Shown here: positions 8,929 through 17,146 of the stretch, one piece after another
Position numbering within the stretch: the first letter of the stretch is position 1
How the letters are laid out: each line of letters starts with the position of its first letter
From: Pseudomonas sp. TH43
GTDB lineage: Bacteria; Pseudomonadota; Gammaproteobacteria; Pseudomonadales; Pseudomonadaceae
DNA length: 64,000 nt
Reading direction: 5' to 3'
Assembly (NCBI RefSeq): GCF_016650635.1
Contig: NZ_JAEKFI010000004.1
Location: 496,001-560,000 of the forward strand
Made by a program: the position numbers and the translations under genes
The notes under the pieces: generated by a model
Told to the model about the DNA's origin: nothing
What the model saw: the letters and a program-made list of their open reading frames with translations, nothing else
Databases searched by the model: none

Positions 8929-9503
8929 CCCCTAATCGCCTTAGCCTTCTGGCCTTGACTCTGTGCCTTGGCATCAGCGGCTGCACCTCGGTGGTAAATG
9001 CCAGCCGTGAAGCGCCGATCGATGATGACCGCGGCACCCGCACCTTCGGCAGCAAGATCGACGACTCGTTGATCGAAACCAAAGTGGGCGTAAACGTGGC
9101 CAAGGCCGATCCGGCTCTGGACAACGATTCGCACATCGTCGTCACCAGCTTCAACGGCGTTGTCCTGCTCGCCGGTCAAACTCCTCGCGCAGACCTCAAA
9201 GCCAAGGCCGAACAGGCCGCTGCCGCCGTCCAACGCGTGAAAACCGTTCATAACGAACTGCAGGTGATACCGCCGTCGGGCTTCCTGGCTCGCCAAAATG
9301 ACACTTGGCTGACCTCGAAAATCAAGACTCAGATGCTCACCGACGCCAGCATCCCCGGCTCGCGCATCAAAGTCGTGACGGAGAATGGCATCGTCTACCT
9401 GCTGGGCCTGCTGACCAAACAGGAAGCCACTCAGGCGACCAATCTGGTGCAGGGCGTTTCCGGCGTGCAGAAAATCGTCAAACTCTTCGAATACATCGAC
9501 TGA
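8925..9503 (+). CDS. dolP: Dual BON-domain outer-membrane lipoprotein DolP (YraP)
   Basis: Outer-membrane lipoprotein that supports membrane integrity and, in E. coli, binds anionic phospholipid near the Bam complex. The signal peptide ends in lipobox ISGC, lipidated Cys20. Two BON domains follow: residues about 45-115 (DDSLIETKVGVNV...VVLLAGQTPRADLKAKA) and about 120-190 (DTWLTSKIKTQML...IVYLLGLLTKQEATQA). The length of 192 matches the E. coli protein. It overlaps gmhA by four bases (ATGA), closing the operon before a bidirectional terminator. Confidence 0.94.
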   Translation: MTPNRLSLLALTLCLGISGCTSVVNASREAPIDDDRGTRTFGSKIDDSLIETKVGVNVAKADPALDNDSHIVVTSFNGVVLLAGQTPRADLKAKAEQAAAAVQRVKTVHNELQVIPPSGFLARQNDTWLTSKIKTQMLTDASIPGSRIKVVTENGIVYLLGLLTKQEATQATNLVQGVSGVQKIVKLFEYID

Positions 9504-9554
9504 TACACAGCTCCTACAGTTTTGAGATGTGCATGCAGTTTTGAGACGCGCATG

Positions 9555-9588
9555 AAAAAGGCGATCCATCCGGATCGCCTTTTTTTTA
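9555..9588. terminator. Bidirectional rho-independent terminator between dolP and sspB
   Basis: Stem GGCGATCC/GGATCGCC with a short AT loop, flanked by AAAAA on the left and a run of nine T on the right, so it can end transcripts arriving from both convergent genes. Confidence 0.9.
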
Positions 9589-9999
9589 TTTCACCACTTT
9601 CAAGCTTGGCCGGCCGCTAGGGCGCGGTGGCTCGCTGTCCGGTGGCGGCAAGTCGTCATCCGACTCGATCTCTTCCTCGTCATCCATCGGCGACTCGAGA
9701 TCAAACACCATGCCCTGACCGTTTTCCCGGGCATAGATCCCCAGAATCGCACCAATTGGCACGTAGAGGCTGTGCGGGACGCCACCGAAGCGACCTTCGA
9801 AGGTCACCACGTCGTTGTCCATGTGCAAATGACGCACAGCACTTGGCGAGACGTTCAGGACAATTTGCCCGTCACTGGCGAAACCCTGCGGCACTTGCAC
9901 CGCCGGGTACTCGGAATTGACCAGCATGTGCGGGGTGCAATCGTTATCGACAATCCACTCGTAGAGCGCGCGGACCAGATAAGGTCGACTGGAGTTCAT
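9586..9999 (-). CDS. sspB: ClpXP adaptor / stringent starvation protein B
   Basis: SspB delivers ssrA-tagged proteins to the ClpXP protease. The folded substrate-binding domain covers about residues 5-105 (RPYLVRALYEWIVDNDCTPHMLV, then VTFEGRFGGVPHSLYVPIGAILGIYARENGQGM), followed by an acidic flexible linker and a C-terminal RPSLKVVK tail that fits the ClpX N-domain-binding peptide. The length of 137 is normal. It follows sspA by 16 bases, so the two are cotranscribed. Confidence 0.96.
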   Translation of the reverse strand: MNSSRPYLVRALYEWIVDNDCTPHMLVNSEYPAVQVPQGFASDGQIVLNVSPSAVRHLHMDNDVVTFEGRFGGVPHSLYVPIGAILGIYARENGQGMVFDLESPMDDEEEIESDDDLPPPDSEPPRPSGRPSLKVVK

Positions 10000-10015
10000 A
10001 GCGGCTCCTTAAGCC

Positions 10016-10633
10016 TTAGCGCATATCGCGTTCGACACCAGACAGACTCGCCTGGAAAGCCTCACGCGCAAACTGGCGCTCCATATAATCAAGCAACGGC
10101 TTGGCCGGCCGCGGCAGTTCAATACCCAGAATCGGCAAACGCCAGAGTATTGGCAATAGGCAGCAATCCACCAGACTTTGTTCCTCACTGAGGAAAAATG
10201 GCTTGTCGGCGAACAACGGCGACACGCCCGTCAGGCTTTCACGCAATTCCTTGCGCGCCACGACACGCGCGGCCTCTTTGCTTTTCGGATCCAGAATCAG
10301 ATCCACCAGACCACACCAGTCACGCTGAATGCGGTGAATCAGCAGACGGCTGTTGGCACGCGCCACCGGATAAACCGGCATCAATGGCGGATGCGGGTAA
10401 CGCTCATCCAGATATTCCATCACCACGGTCGACTCCCACAGCGCCAGGTCACGATCGACCAGCGTAGGCAGACTTCCGTAAGGGTTTACCTCGATCAGTT
10501 TAGGCGGCTGACGACCAGCTTCCACATAAATGATCTCGGCGCTGACACCCTTCTCTGCAAGTACGATGCGCACTCGGTGGGAATAGTGGTCGGCGGGGTC
10601 GGAGTAACAGGCCAACCGATTGGTCACGCCCAT
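10016..10633 (-). CDS. sspA: Stringent starvation protein A (GST-fold RNA polymerase-associated protein)
   Basis: GST-fold protein without transferase activity that binds RNA polymerase and acts in stationary phase and stress. The N-terminal thioredoxin-like half (LACYSDPADHYSHRVRIVLAEKGV, then NPYGSLPTLVDRDLALWESTVVMEYLDERYPHPPLMP) and the helical C-terminal half are complete; the PHPPL motif that contacts RNA polymerase in E. coli is present. The length is 205 residues. AGGAGG stands a few bases before the ATG. The long hairpin just upstream separates it from petC. Confidence 0.96.
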   Translation of the reverse strand: MGVTNRLACYSDPADHYSHRVRIVLAEKGVSAEIIYVEAGRQPPKLIEVNPYGSLPTLVDRDLALWESTVVMEYLDERYPHPPLMPVYPVARANSRLLIHRIQRDWCGLVDLILDPKSKEAARVVARKELRESLTGVSPLFADKPFFLSEEQSLVDCCLLPILWRLPILGIELPRPAKPLLDYMERQFAREAFQASLSGVERDMR

Positions 10634-10670
10634 GGCGATCCTCCTCGCTTGTTGAATTTGTCGGAACCGG

Positions 10671-10754
10671 AAAAACGCGCGCGCCCAGAGGACGCCTCCC
10701 GCAATGCCTGGCTAGCCAGACCTTGCGTTTTCGGAGGCGCCCTTGGGCGCGCGC
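10671..10754 (-). terminator. Very long hairpin between petC and sspA, probable terminator or attenuator
   Basis: Two arms of about 23 bases, each starting with alternating CG followed by CCCA and ending CGCCTCC or its complement, enclose an inner CGCAA/TTGCG pair and a TGGCTAGCCA palindrome, so nearly the whole 79-base stretch can fold into one rod. On the minus strand it is followed by TTTTT. It should stop petABC transcription. Because only about 40 bases separate it from sspA, it may also set how much bc1 transcript continues into sspAB. Confidence 0.8.
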
Positions 10755-10779
10755 GATTAACAGCAATGCTTGAAGCGTA

Positions 10780-11559
10780 TCAGTGCACGTCTTTCCAGTA
10801 TTCACGCTTGAGCAAGTAGGCGAACACAAAGAAGAACGCCAAGTACAGCAAAACGTAAGTACCGATGCGCTGATGTTGCAGCTTAACCGGGTTAGCCGAG
10901 TAAGCCAGGAAGGTTACCAGATTCTTGACCTTCTCATCGAACTGCTCTTCGTTCAGAGCACCGGACTTCGGCACGATGGTCAGTTGATCGCACGCTTCAT
11001 GAGTCAGCGGCGTACCGGTCAACGGATCATATTGCTTTTTGCCGTCTTCGACGATCTGTACCTGTTTGCAGCCCACCACCTGACGACCTTGCAGGCCGAC
11101 GAGTACGTTAGGCATACCGACGTTCGGGAAGACCTTGTTGTTGACACCCCAAGGGCGTGCCGGATCTTCGTAGAACGAGCGCAGGTAACCGTAGAGCCAG
11201 TCAGTGCCACGCACACGCGCCACCAGGGTCAGGTCCGGTGGTGCCGCGCCGAACCAGGTCTTGGCGTCGGCAGGCTGCATGCCGATGTTCATGTGATCGC
11301 CGATCTTGGCCCCGGTGAACACCAGCTTATCCAGCATCAGTTCGTGAGGAATGCCCAAGTCATCGGCAACCCGTTCGTAACGCTGGAACTTGGCGCTGTG
11401 GCAACCCATGCAATAGTTGGCAAAGGTACGCGCGCCATCCTGCAGGGCCGCTTTATCAGCGAGGTCGATGTCGACTTTTTCCAGCTCCGGACCGTGTTCG
11501 GCGGCGAAAGACAGGACAGGCAAAGCAGCAAAAATCAGAGCAAAAAATAACTTTTTCAT
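10780..11559 (-). CDS. petC: Cytochrome c1 subunit of the bc1 complex
   Basis: Haem-c subunit of the ubiquinol-cytochrome c reductase. A cleavable signal peptide of about 20 residues leads into the periplasmic domain; the haem attachment motif CMGCH (near residue 51) is preceded by ARTFANYC. The methionine-bearing region and the single C-terminal membrane anchor (TYVLLYLAFFFVFAYLL, ending KREYWKDVH) are present. Its ATG shares a base with the petB stop (TGATG). It is the last gene of petABC. Confidence 0.97.
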   Translation of the reverse strand: MKKLFFALIFAALPVLSFAAEHGPELEKVDIDLADKAALQDGARTFANYCMGCHSAKFQRYERVADDLGIPHELMLDKLVFTGAKIGDHMNIGMQPADAKTWFGAAPPDLTLVARVRGTDWLYGYLRSFYEDPARPWGVNNKVFPNVGMPNVLVGLQGRQVVGCKQVQIVEDGKKQYDPLTGTPLTHEACDQLTIVPKSGALNEEQFDEKVKNLVTFLAYSANPVKLQHQRIGTYVLLYLAFFFVFAYLLKREYWKDVH

Positions 11560-12773
11560 CAGCCAGTCACCCTTTCCGGAACCTTTTTGGTCTTCTCGAG
11601 CCTGGTGTAGAACGGCATCAGAATGAAGTAGGCGAAGTACAGGAAGGTGCAGATCTGCGAGACCAGCGTGCGCTCCGGCGTCGGCGCCAGAACGCCCAGG
11701 ATGCCGAGGATCACGAACGAAATGCAGAACACCACCAGCCAGATTTTGCTCATCCAGCCTTTGTAGCGCATCGATTTGACCGGACTGCGGTCAAGCCACG
11801 GCAGGACAAACAGCAAGGCAATCGAGGCGCCCATGGCGATCACGCCCATGAGTTTGTCGGGGATCGCACGCAAGATCGCGTAGAACGGCGTGAAATACCA
11901 AACCGGCGCAATATGCTCTGGCGTCTTGAATGGGTTCGCTTGCTCGAAGTTGGGCTTTTCGAGGAAGTAGCCGCCCATTTCCGGGAAGAAGAACACGATA
12001 AAGCAGAAGATGAACAGGAACACCACAACACCGACAATGTCTTTCACGGTGTAGTACGGGTGGAAGGCGATGCCGTCCAGCGGGATGCCGTTTTCGTCTT
12101 TGTGCTTCTTGATGTCGACGCCGTCAGGGTTGTTCGAACCGACTTCGTGCAGCGCCAGAATGTGCAGCACCACCAGACCAAGAATGACGATCGGCAGAGC
12201 GACAACGTGCAGAGCGAAGAAGCGGTTGAGGGTGATCCCGGAGATCAGGTAGTCACCACGAATCCACTGAGTCAGGTCGTTACCGATAACCGGAATCGCA
12301 CCGAACAGCGAGATGATCACCTGGGCACCCCAGTAGGACATCTGACCCCACGGCAGCAGGTAACCCATGAAGGCTTCAGCCATCAGCGCCAGGTAAATCA
12401 GCATGCCGAAGACCCAGACCAGCTCACGCGGTTTCTGGTACGAACCGTAGAGCAAGCCACGGAACATGTGCAGATAGACCACGATGAAGAATGCCGAGGC
12501 GCCGGTCGAGTGCAGCAGACGCAGGATCGAGCCGTACTCGACGTCGCGCATGATGTATTCGACGGAAGCGAACGCTTCTTCTGCCGACGGCGTATAGCTC
12601 ATCGTCAGCCAGACACCGGTGACGATCTGGTTGACCAGCACCAGCAGCGCCAGCGAGCCGAAGAAGTAGAAGAAGTTGAAGTTTTTTGGAGCGTAATACT
12701 TGCTGAGATGGTCTTCCCACATTTTGGTCGCAGGGAAGCGTGCATCAACCCAATCCATGAACTTGCTCATCAC
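11559..12773 (-). CDS. petB: Cytochrome b subunit of the bc1 complex
   Basis: Transmembrane di-haem cytochrome b, housing the quinol oxidation and reduction sites. The 404 residues include eight or nine hydrophobic helices. The bis-His haem ligands lie in helices B (LHSTGASAFFIVVYLHMFRG) and D (RFFALHVVALPIVILGLVVLHILALHEVG), and the Qo-site PEW-type motif appears as PVWYFTPFYAILRAIP. The full-length fused cytochrome b form is typical of proteobacteria. It sits between Rieske protein and cytochrome c1 genes with overlapping ends. Confidence 0.97.
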   Translation of the reverse strand: MMSKFMDWVDARFPATKMWEDHLSKYYAPKNFNFFYFFGSLALLVLVNQIVTGVWLTMSYTPSAEEAFASVEYIMRDVEYGSILRLLHSTGASAFFIVVYLHMFRGLLYGSYQKPRELVWVFGMLIYLALMAEAFMGYLLPWGQMSYWGAQVIISLFGAIPVIGNDLTQWIRGDYLISGITLNRFFALHVVALPIVILGLVVLHILALHEVGSNNPDGVDIKKHKDENGIPLDGIAFHPYYTVKDIVGVVVFLFIFCFIVFFFPEMGGYFLEKPNFEQANPFKTPEHIAPVWYFTPFYAILRAIPDKLMGVIAMGASIALLFVLPWLDRSPVKSMRYKGWMSKIWLVVFCISFVILGILGVLAPTPERTLVSQICTFLYFAYFILMPFYTRLEKTKKVPERVTG

Positions 12774-13363
12774 GCTTTCTCCGTATCGACGCCAATGACA
12801 ATCAGGTCATCGGTCTCATAGGAATGCGGGGGAACTGGCAGGTTCAAAGGCGCGGGTTGCGACTTGTAGACGCGGCCAGCCAGATCGTAGTGGGAACCGT
12901 GGCAAGGGCAGAAATAGCCACCTACCCAGTCTTTACCAAGATCTGCAGGTGCCACTTCGGGACGGAAGGTCGGAGAGCAACCCAAGTGTGTGCAGATCCC
13001 GATCAGCAGCAGAATTTCCGGCTTGATCGATCGCACTTCAGGGTCGACATAGGTGGGTTGCGTGGAGTTTTTGGAAGTCGGATCGGAGAGCTGGCCCTCG
13101 ATCTTCTTAAGATTCCCCAGGATTTCCGCAGTACGGCGGACAATGAACACCGGCTGGCCGCGCCACTCAGCAATCATCTGCTGTCCTGGCTCGATCTTGC
13201 TGACATTCACTTTCACCGGTGCACCAGCGGCTTTCGCCTTGGCACTGGGAAACCATGACCCCACGAACGGGACCGCAGCCCCCACCGCTCCTGCAGCACC
13301 CACCACGGATGTGGCTGCTACCAAGAAGCGACGCCGGCCTGCATTCACGCCGTCATTGCTCAT
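12770..13363 (-). CDS. petA: Rieske iron-sulfur subunit of the bc1 complex
   Basis: Carries the [2Fe-2S] cluster that moves electrons from quinol to cytochrome c1. The uncleaved N-terminus has a twin-arginine-like GRRRFLVAATSVVGAAGAVGAA membrane anchor. Cluster ligands are in CTHLGC (near 143-148) and CPCHGS (near 164-169), separated by the usual spacing. The length of 197 fits. It is first in the petABC operon; the stop overlaps petB by four bases. Confidence 0.97.
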   Translation of the reverse strand: MSNDGVNAGRRRFLVAATSVVGAAGAVGAAVPFVGSWFPSAKAKAAGAPVKVNVSKIEPGQQMIAEWRGQPVFIVRRTAEILGNLKKIEGQLSDPTSKNSTQPTYVDPEVRSIKPEILLLIGICTHLGCSPTFRPEVAPADLGKDWVGGYFCPCHGSHYDLAGRVYKSQPAPLNLPVPPHSYETDDLIVIGVDTEKA

Positions 13364-13511
13364 TCAGTCCTCTCCCATCAGCTTTGTGGCCTGTTAAATC
13401 AGGCATCTACTAAATAAATCAATGTTACTTATAAAAATTTTGCCGAGATGGTAATGAAAAGCCCCAATTCTGACAAGGGAATTACCCGGAGCTCATACCC
13501 TCAAGCCTTGC

Positions 13512-13538
13512 AGTATAGGGGGTCTACGAATGTGGCAA
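13512..13538 (-). promoter_or_regulatory. Candidate promoter of petABC
   Basis: TATACT as -10 with TTGCCA 15 bp upstream on the minus strand, roughly 150 bases before the petA start. The spacer is two bases shorter than ideal, so the -35 assignment is uncertain. Confidence 0.45.
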
Positions 13539-13572
13539 GTTGTCACAGCGCAATTCTTTTATAAATCGCAGG

Positions 13573-13617
13573 CATAAAAAAACGCCCGCTTCCGTGAGGA
13601 ATCGGGCGTTCTTTTTG
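13573..13617 (-). terminator. Rho-independent terminator after rpsI
   Basis: Stem AACGCCCG with TTCC extension pairing with GGAA and CGGGCGTT around a GTGA loop; on the minus strand it is followed by a run of T, just below the rpsI stop codon. Confidence 0.9.
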
Positions 13618-13632
13618 AACGTGGAAGCGGAA

Positions 13633-14025
13633 TTAACGCTTCGAGTACTGCGGACGCTTACGCGCTTTACGCAGACCAACTTTCTTACGTTCAACTTCAC
13701 GGGCGTCGCGAGTAACGAAGCCAGCTTTGCGCAGAGCGCCACGCAGGGTTTCGTCGTAGTCCATCAGAGCGCGAGTGATGCCGTGGCGGATTGCGCCAGC
13801 TTGACCACTTACACCACCGCCGATCACGGTGACGTAGATATCGAACTTCTCGACAGTCTCGGTCAGCTCCAGCGGCTGACGAACTACCATGCGGGCAGTT
13901 TCGCGGCCGAAGAAGTTATCCAGCGAACGGTTGTTGATGGAGATGTTACCAGTACCCGGACGCAGGAAAACGCGTGCGGTTGCGGTCTTGCGACGGCCAG
14001 TGCCGTAATTTTGAGTCGCCGACAT
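13633..14025 (-). CDS. rpsI: Small-subunit ribosomal protein S9 (uS9)
   Basis: Ribosomal protein of the 30S head whose C-terminal tail touches P-site tRNA. The family pattern GRRKTATARVFLRPGTGNISINNR opens the protein and the basic tail ends in RKRPQYSKR, with the final Arg that contacts tRNA. The length of 130 is standard. It follows rplM by 14 bases. Confidence 0.99.
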   Translation of the reverse strand: MSATQNYGTGRRKTATARVFLRPGTGNISINNRSLDNFFGRETARMVVRQPLELTETVEKFDIYVTVIGGGVSGQAGAIRHGITRALMDYDETLRGALRKAGFVTRDAREVERKKVGLRKARKRPQYSKR

Positions 14026-14039
14026 AATGTACTATTCCG

Positions 14040-14468
14040 TTAAAACTTCAGTTCTTGGGGCTGCTGAGCAGTATGTGGGTGTGCAGCGCCCGCATAGACT
14101 TTCAGCTTACGGTACATGTCGCGACCCAGTGGGTTTTTAGGCAGCATGCCTTTAACCGCGGTCTCGATCACGCGCTCAGGGGCTTTAGCGATCAGCTTTT
14201 CAAAGTTGATCGACTTGATGCCGCCCGGGAAACCGGAGTGGGAGTAGTACATTTTGTCAGTGGTTTTAGCACCGGTAACACGAATCTGCTCAGCGTTGAT
14301 TACGACGATGTAGTCGCCGGTGTCAACGTGAGGAGTGTACTCAGGCTTGTGCTTGCCACGCAGACGGCTCGCGATTTCGGTGGCCAGACGACCCAGGGTC
14401 TGACCAGCAGCGTCGACGACAAACCAGTCGCGCTTTACTGTTTCCGGTTTAGCAGTAAAAGTTTTCAT
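14040..14468 (-). CDS. rplM: Large-subunit ribosomal protein L13 (uL13)
   Basis: 50S protein, 142 residues, with the conserved KRDWFVVDAAGQTLGRLATEIASRLRGKHKPEYTPHVDTGD beginning and KLKVYAGAAHPHTAQQP end. First gene of the rplM-rpsI pair, as in other gamma-proteobacteria; an upstream leader of up to 240 bases without other genes lies between it and the divergent oxidoreductase, and autogenous control by L13 is possible but not visible. Confidence 0.99.
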   Translation of the reverse strand: MKTFTAKPETVKRDWFVVDAAGQTLGRLATEIASRLRGKHKPEYTPHVDTGDYIVVINAEQIRVTGAKTTDKMYYSHSGFPGGIKSINFEKLIAKAPERVIETAVKGMLPKNPLGRDMYRKLKVYAGAAHPHTAQQPQELKF

Positions 14469-14713
14469 TCTTTATAGCCTCAGGGGCCGCCCTGTAAATT
14501 AGACGGCGGATCTTACTGAATAGTGCGTACTTTGACAAGTCAAAGGCAGCCGGATACAGACGCTTTCGGGGGCTCGGGTCGGCGCGTCCGTTCAACGGCA
14601 AGATTCTTCGGCGGCGGCGCATCACTTCCACTGCAGAAAGAGGTCGGCAATTATGCAGATTGCGAAAAATATTTCAACCTGCTTTTATGATTGTTTTGCC
14701 CAAGGAGCACCCG

Positions 14714-15754
14714 ATGGACTATCGCCAGCTAGGCCGTACCGACCTGAACGTGAGTGCAATCTGCCTCGGCACCATGACCTGGGGCGAGCAAAACACTGAA
14801 GCTGAAGCCTTCGCCCAGATCGAAAGGGCCAAAGAGGCCGGGATCAATTTCATCGACACCGCCGAAATGTATCCGGTGCCGCCGAAAGCCGAAACCTACG
14901 CCACCACCGAGCGCTACATCGGCAATTACTTCAAAAGTCGCGGCGATCGTGCCGACTGGATCCTCGCCAGCAAAATCGCCGGTCCGGGCAACACCATCGA
15001 CTACATCCGCGACAAAAACCTGCGCCACAACCGCCAGCACATCACCGCTGCAGTGGATGCCAGCCTCGAGCGACTGCAGACCGACTACATCGACCTGTAT
15101 CAATTGCACTGGCCGGAACGCAGCACCAATTTTTTCGGACAACTGGGCTATAAGCACAAGATCGAAGCCAATCTGACGCCGCTCGAAGACACCCTCGAAG
15201 CGCTCGATGAGCAGGTGAAAGCCGGCAAGATCCGTCACATCGGCCTGTCCAACGAAACGCCGTGGGGCACAATGCGCTTTCTGGCATTGGCCGAAGCCCG
15301 TGGCTGGCCGCGCGCGGTGTCGATCCAGAACCCGTACAACCTGCTCAACCGCAGCTTTGAAGTGGGCCTGGCGGAAATCGCCATTCGCGAACAGTGCGGC
15401 CTGCTCGCCTATTCGCCGCTGGCGTTCGGTTTCCTCTCGGGCAAATACGAAGGTGGCGCGCGTCCGCCAAAGGGTCGTCTGAGCCTCTACAGCCGCTTCA
15501 GCCGCTACTTCAACGCGCAATCTGAAGCTGCGTGCAGTCGCTATGTGGCGCTGGCCCGTGAGCACGGCCTGGATCCGGCGCAGATGGCGTTGGCGTTTGT
15601 GACCCAGCAACCGTTCGTCACCAGCAACATCATTGGCGCGACAACGCTTGAGCAACTGGATAGCAACATTGCCAGTTTTGATCTGAAGCTTTCCGATGAA
15701 GTGCTCGAAGGGATTGAGGCGATTCACAAGGATCACCCTAACCCGGCACCTTGA
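14714..15754 (+). CDS. tas: NADP(H)-dependent aldo/keto reductase, Tas type
   Basis: Member of the aldo/keto reductase superfamily close to E. coli Tas; physiological substrate unknown. The TIM-barrel catalytic set is visible: Asp in NFIDTAEMYP, Tyr53-equivalent in AEMY, Lys in ILASKIAG, His in LYQLHWPER. The cofactor-binding C-terminal part reads IIGATTLEQLDSNIASFDLKLSDEVLEGI. I chose the ATG preceded by AAGGAGC, giving 346 residues, the same as Tas; the open frame extends 18 codons further upstream without support. Confidence 0.9.
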   Translation: MDYRQLGRTDLNVSAICLGTMTWGEQNTEAEAFAQIERAKEAGINFIDTAEMYPVPPKAETYATTERYIGNYFKSRGDRADWILASKIAGPGNTIDYIRDKNLRHNRQHITAAVDASLERLQTDYIDLYQLHWPERSTNFFGQLGYKHKIEANLTPLEDTLEALDEQVKAGKIRHIGLSNETPWGTMRFLALAEARGWPRAVSIQNPYNLLNRSFEVGLAEIAIREQCGLLAYSPLAFGFLSGKYEGGARPPKGRLSLYSRFSRYFNAQSEAACSRYVALAREHGLDPAQMALAFVTQQPFVTSNIIGATTLEQLDSNIASFDLKLSDEVLEGIEAIHKDHPNPAP

Positions 15755-15770
15755 TTGACCGCTGAAAGCT

Positions 15771-15835
15771 TCGCGAGCAGGCTCGCTCCCACAGGTACAG
15801 CGTGATCCTTGTGGGAGCGAGCCTGCTCGCGAAAG
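15771..15835. repeat. REPIN: inverted pair of REP sequences
   Basis: TCGCGAGCAGGCTCGCTCCCACA and its reverse complement flank a 20-base loop. It is one of at least six copies of this family in the window, sitting between the convergent tas and acyl-CoA dehydrogenase genes. Confidence 0.9.
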
Positions 15836-15858
15836 GGGCAGTCAAATCACTGAAAAAC

Positions 15859-16995
15859 TCAGAGCGAGCGCGCGATGATCTCCTTCATGATTTCATTGGT
15901 GCCGGCATAGATCCGTTGCACACGTGCATCCGCCCATGCCCGCGCCACCGGGTATTCCCACATGAAGCCGTAACCGCCATGCAACTGCACACACTCGTCG
16001 AGTACCTTGCATTGCAGGTCGGTGCCCCAGTATTTCGCCATCGCCGCCGTCGGCACGTCGAGCTTGCCTTGCAGGTGCAACTCCAGGCACTTATCGACGA
16101 ACACGCGACCAATCTGAATCTCGGTGGCCATCTCCGCCAGTTTGAAACGGGTGTTCTGGAAGTCGGCAATCGCCTTGCCGAACGCCTTGCGGTCACGGGT
16201 GTAATCAAGCGTCCATTGCAATGCCGCCTCGGCTGAGGCCAAGCCGCCAATCGCCACGGTCAGACGCTCCTGCGGCAGCTCCTGCATCAGGTACGCAAAC
16301 CCGGCACCGGCCTGCCCCAGCAGATTCTCCTTCGGCACACGAACATCCTGGAAGAACAATTCCGAGGTGTCCTGCGCCTTCATGCCGACTTTCTCAAGAC
16401 GCTTGCCTTTGTCGAAGCCCGGCGTATTCGCCTCGACCAGAAACAGGCTGGTGCCCTTGGCGCCCGCCTTCGGATCGGTCTTGGCGACGACAATCACCAG
16501 ATCAGCCAGAAAGCCATTGGTGATGAAGGTTTTTGAACCGTTGATCACATACTCGTCACCGTCCAGAACGGCGGTGGTCTTCACGCCTTGCAGGTCAGAA
16601 CCCGCGCCCGGCTCGGTCATCGCAATGGCCGTGACCATCTCCCCCGAGACCAGTTTCGGCAGGTATTTGTGCTTCAGCGCCTCACTGCCGTAATGCAGGA
16701 TGTACGGCGCAACGATGTCTGAATGCAACGAGAAACCGATGCCGGTCAGCCCCAGCCGACCGACCTCTTCGATCACCACCGCGCTGTAAAGAAAATCTGC
16801 GCCCAGGCCGCCATATTCCTCTGGCAGATGCGAGCAGAGCATCCCCGCCTCCCCGGCCTTGTTCCACAGTTTACGGTCGATGTAGCCCTGTTTCTCCCAT
16901 TGCCCGTGGAACGGCACGGCCTCCTTTTCAAGGAATGTTCGTACGCTGTCGCGGAACAATTCGTGCTCGGGGCTGAACAGGGTTCTGGGAATCAT
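15859..16995 (-). CDS. Acyl-CoA dehydrogenase, long-chain (LCAD-like) subtype
   Basis: FAD-dependent enzyme that introduces the alpha-beta double bond of acyl-CoA and passes electrons to ETF. Conserved blocks AIAMTEPGAGSDLQGVKT, FITNGFLADLVIVVAKT and QLHGGYGFMWEYPVARAWADARVQRIYAGTNEIMKEI identify the family. The usual catalytic YEGT glutamate is Ala here (YAGT), but Glu243 in PQERL matches the alternative base of long-chain and isovaleryl types, so the enzyme should be active. Chain length and exact substrate cannot be read. The divergently placed GlxA-type regulator 151 bp away is a plausible controller. Confidence 0.9.
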   Translation of the reverse strand: MIPRTLFSPEHELFRDSVRTFLEKEAVPFHGQWEKQGYIDRKLWNKAGEAGMLCSHLPEEYGGLGADFLYSAVVIEEVGRLGLTGIGFSLHSDIVAPYILHYGSEALKHKYLPKLVSGEMVTAIAMTEPGAGSDLQGVKTTAVLDGDEYVINGSKTFITNGFLADLVIVVAKTDPKAGAKGTSLFLVEANTPGFDKGKRLEKVGMKAQDTSELFFQDVRVPKENLLGQAGAGFAYLMQELPQERLTVAIGGLASAEAALQWTLDYTRDRKAFGKAIADFQNTRFKLAEMATEIQIGRVFVDKCLELHLQGKLDVPTAAMAKYWGTDLQCKVLDECVQLHGGYGFMWEYPVARAWADARVQRIYAGTNEIMKEIIARSL

Positions 16996-17146
16996 GCGGC
17001 ACCTTTCTTTCTTGTTGGAGGGAGATGACCTTCAGAGACTATGCCTACCCTCCGACACAGGACACTGGACACATCCGACAAAAAATAAGACGATCCAGCC
17101 GTCTGGTGACCACTTTCCCTTATAAAAACAAAACAAAAGTTGAATT

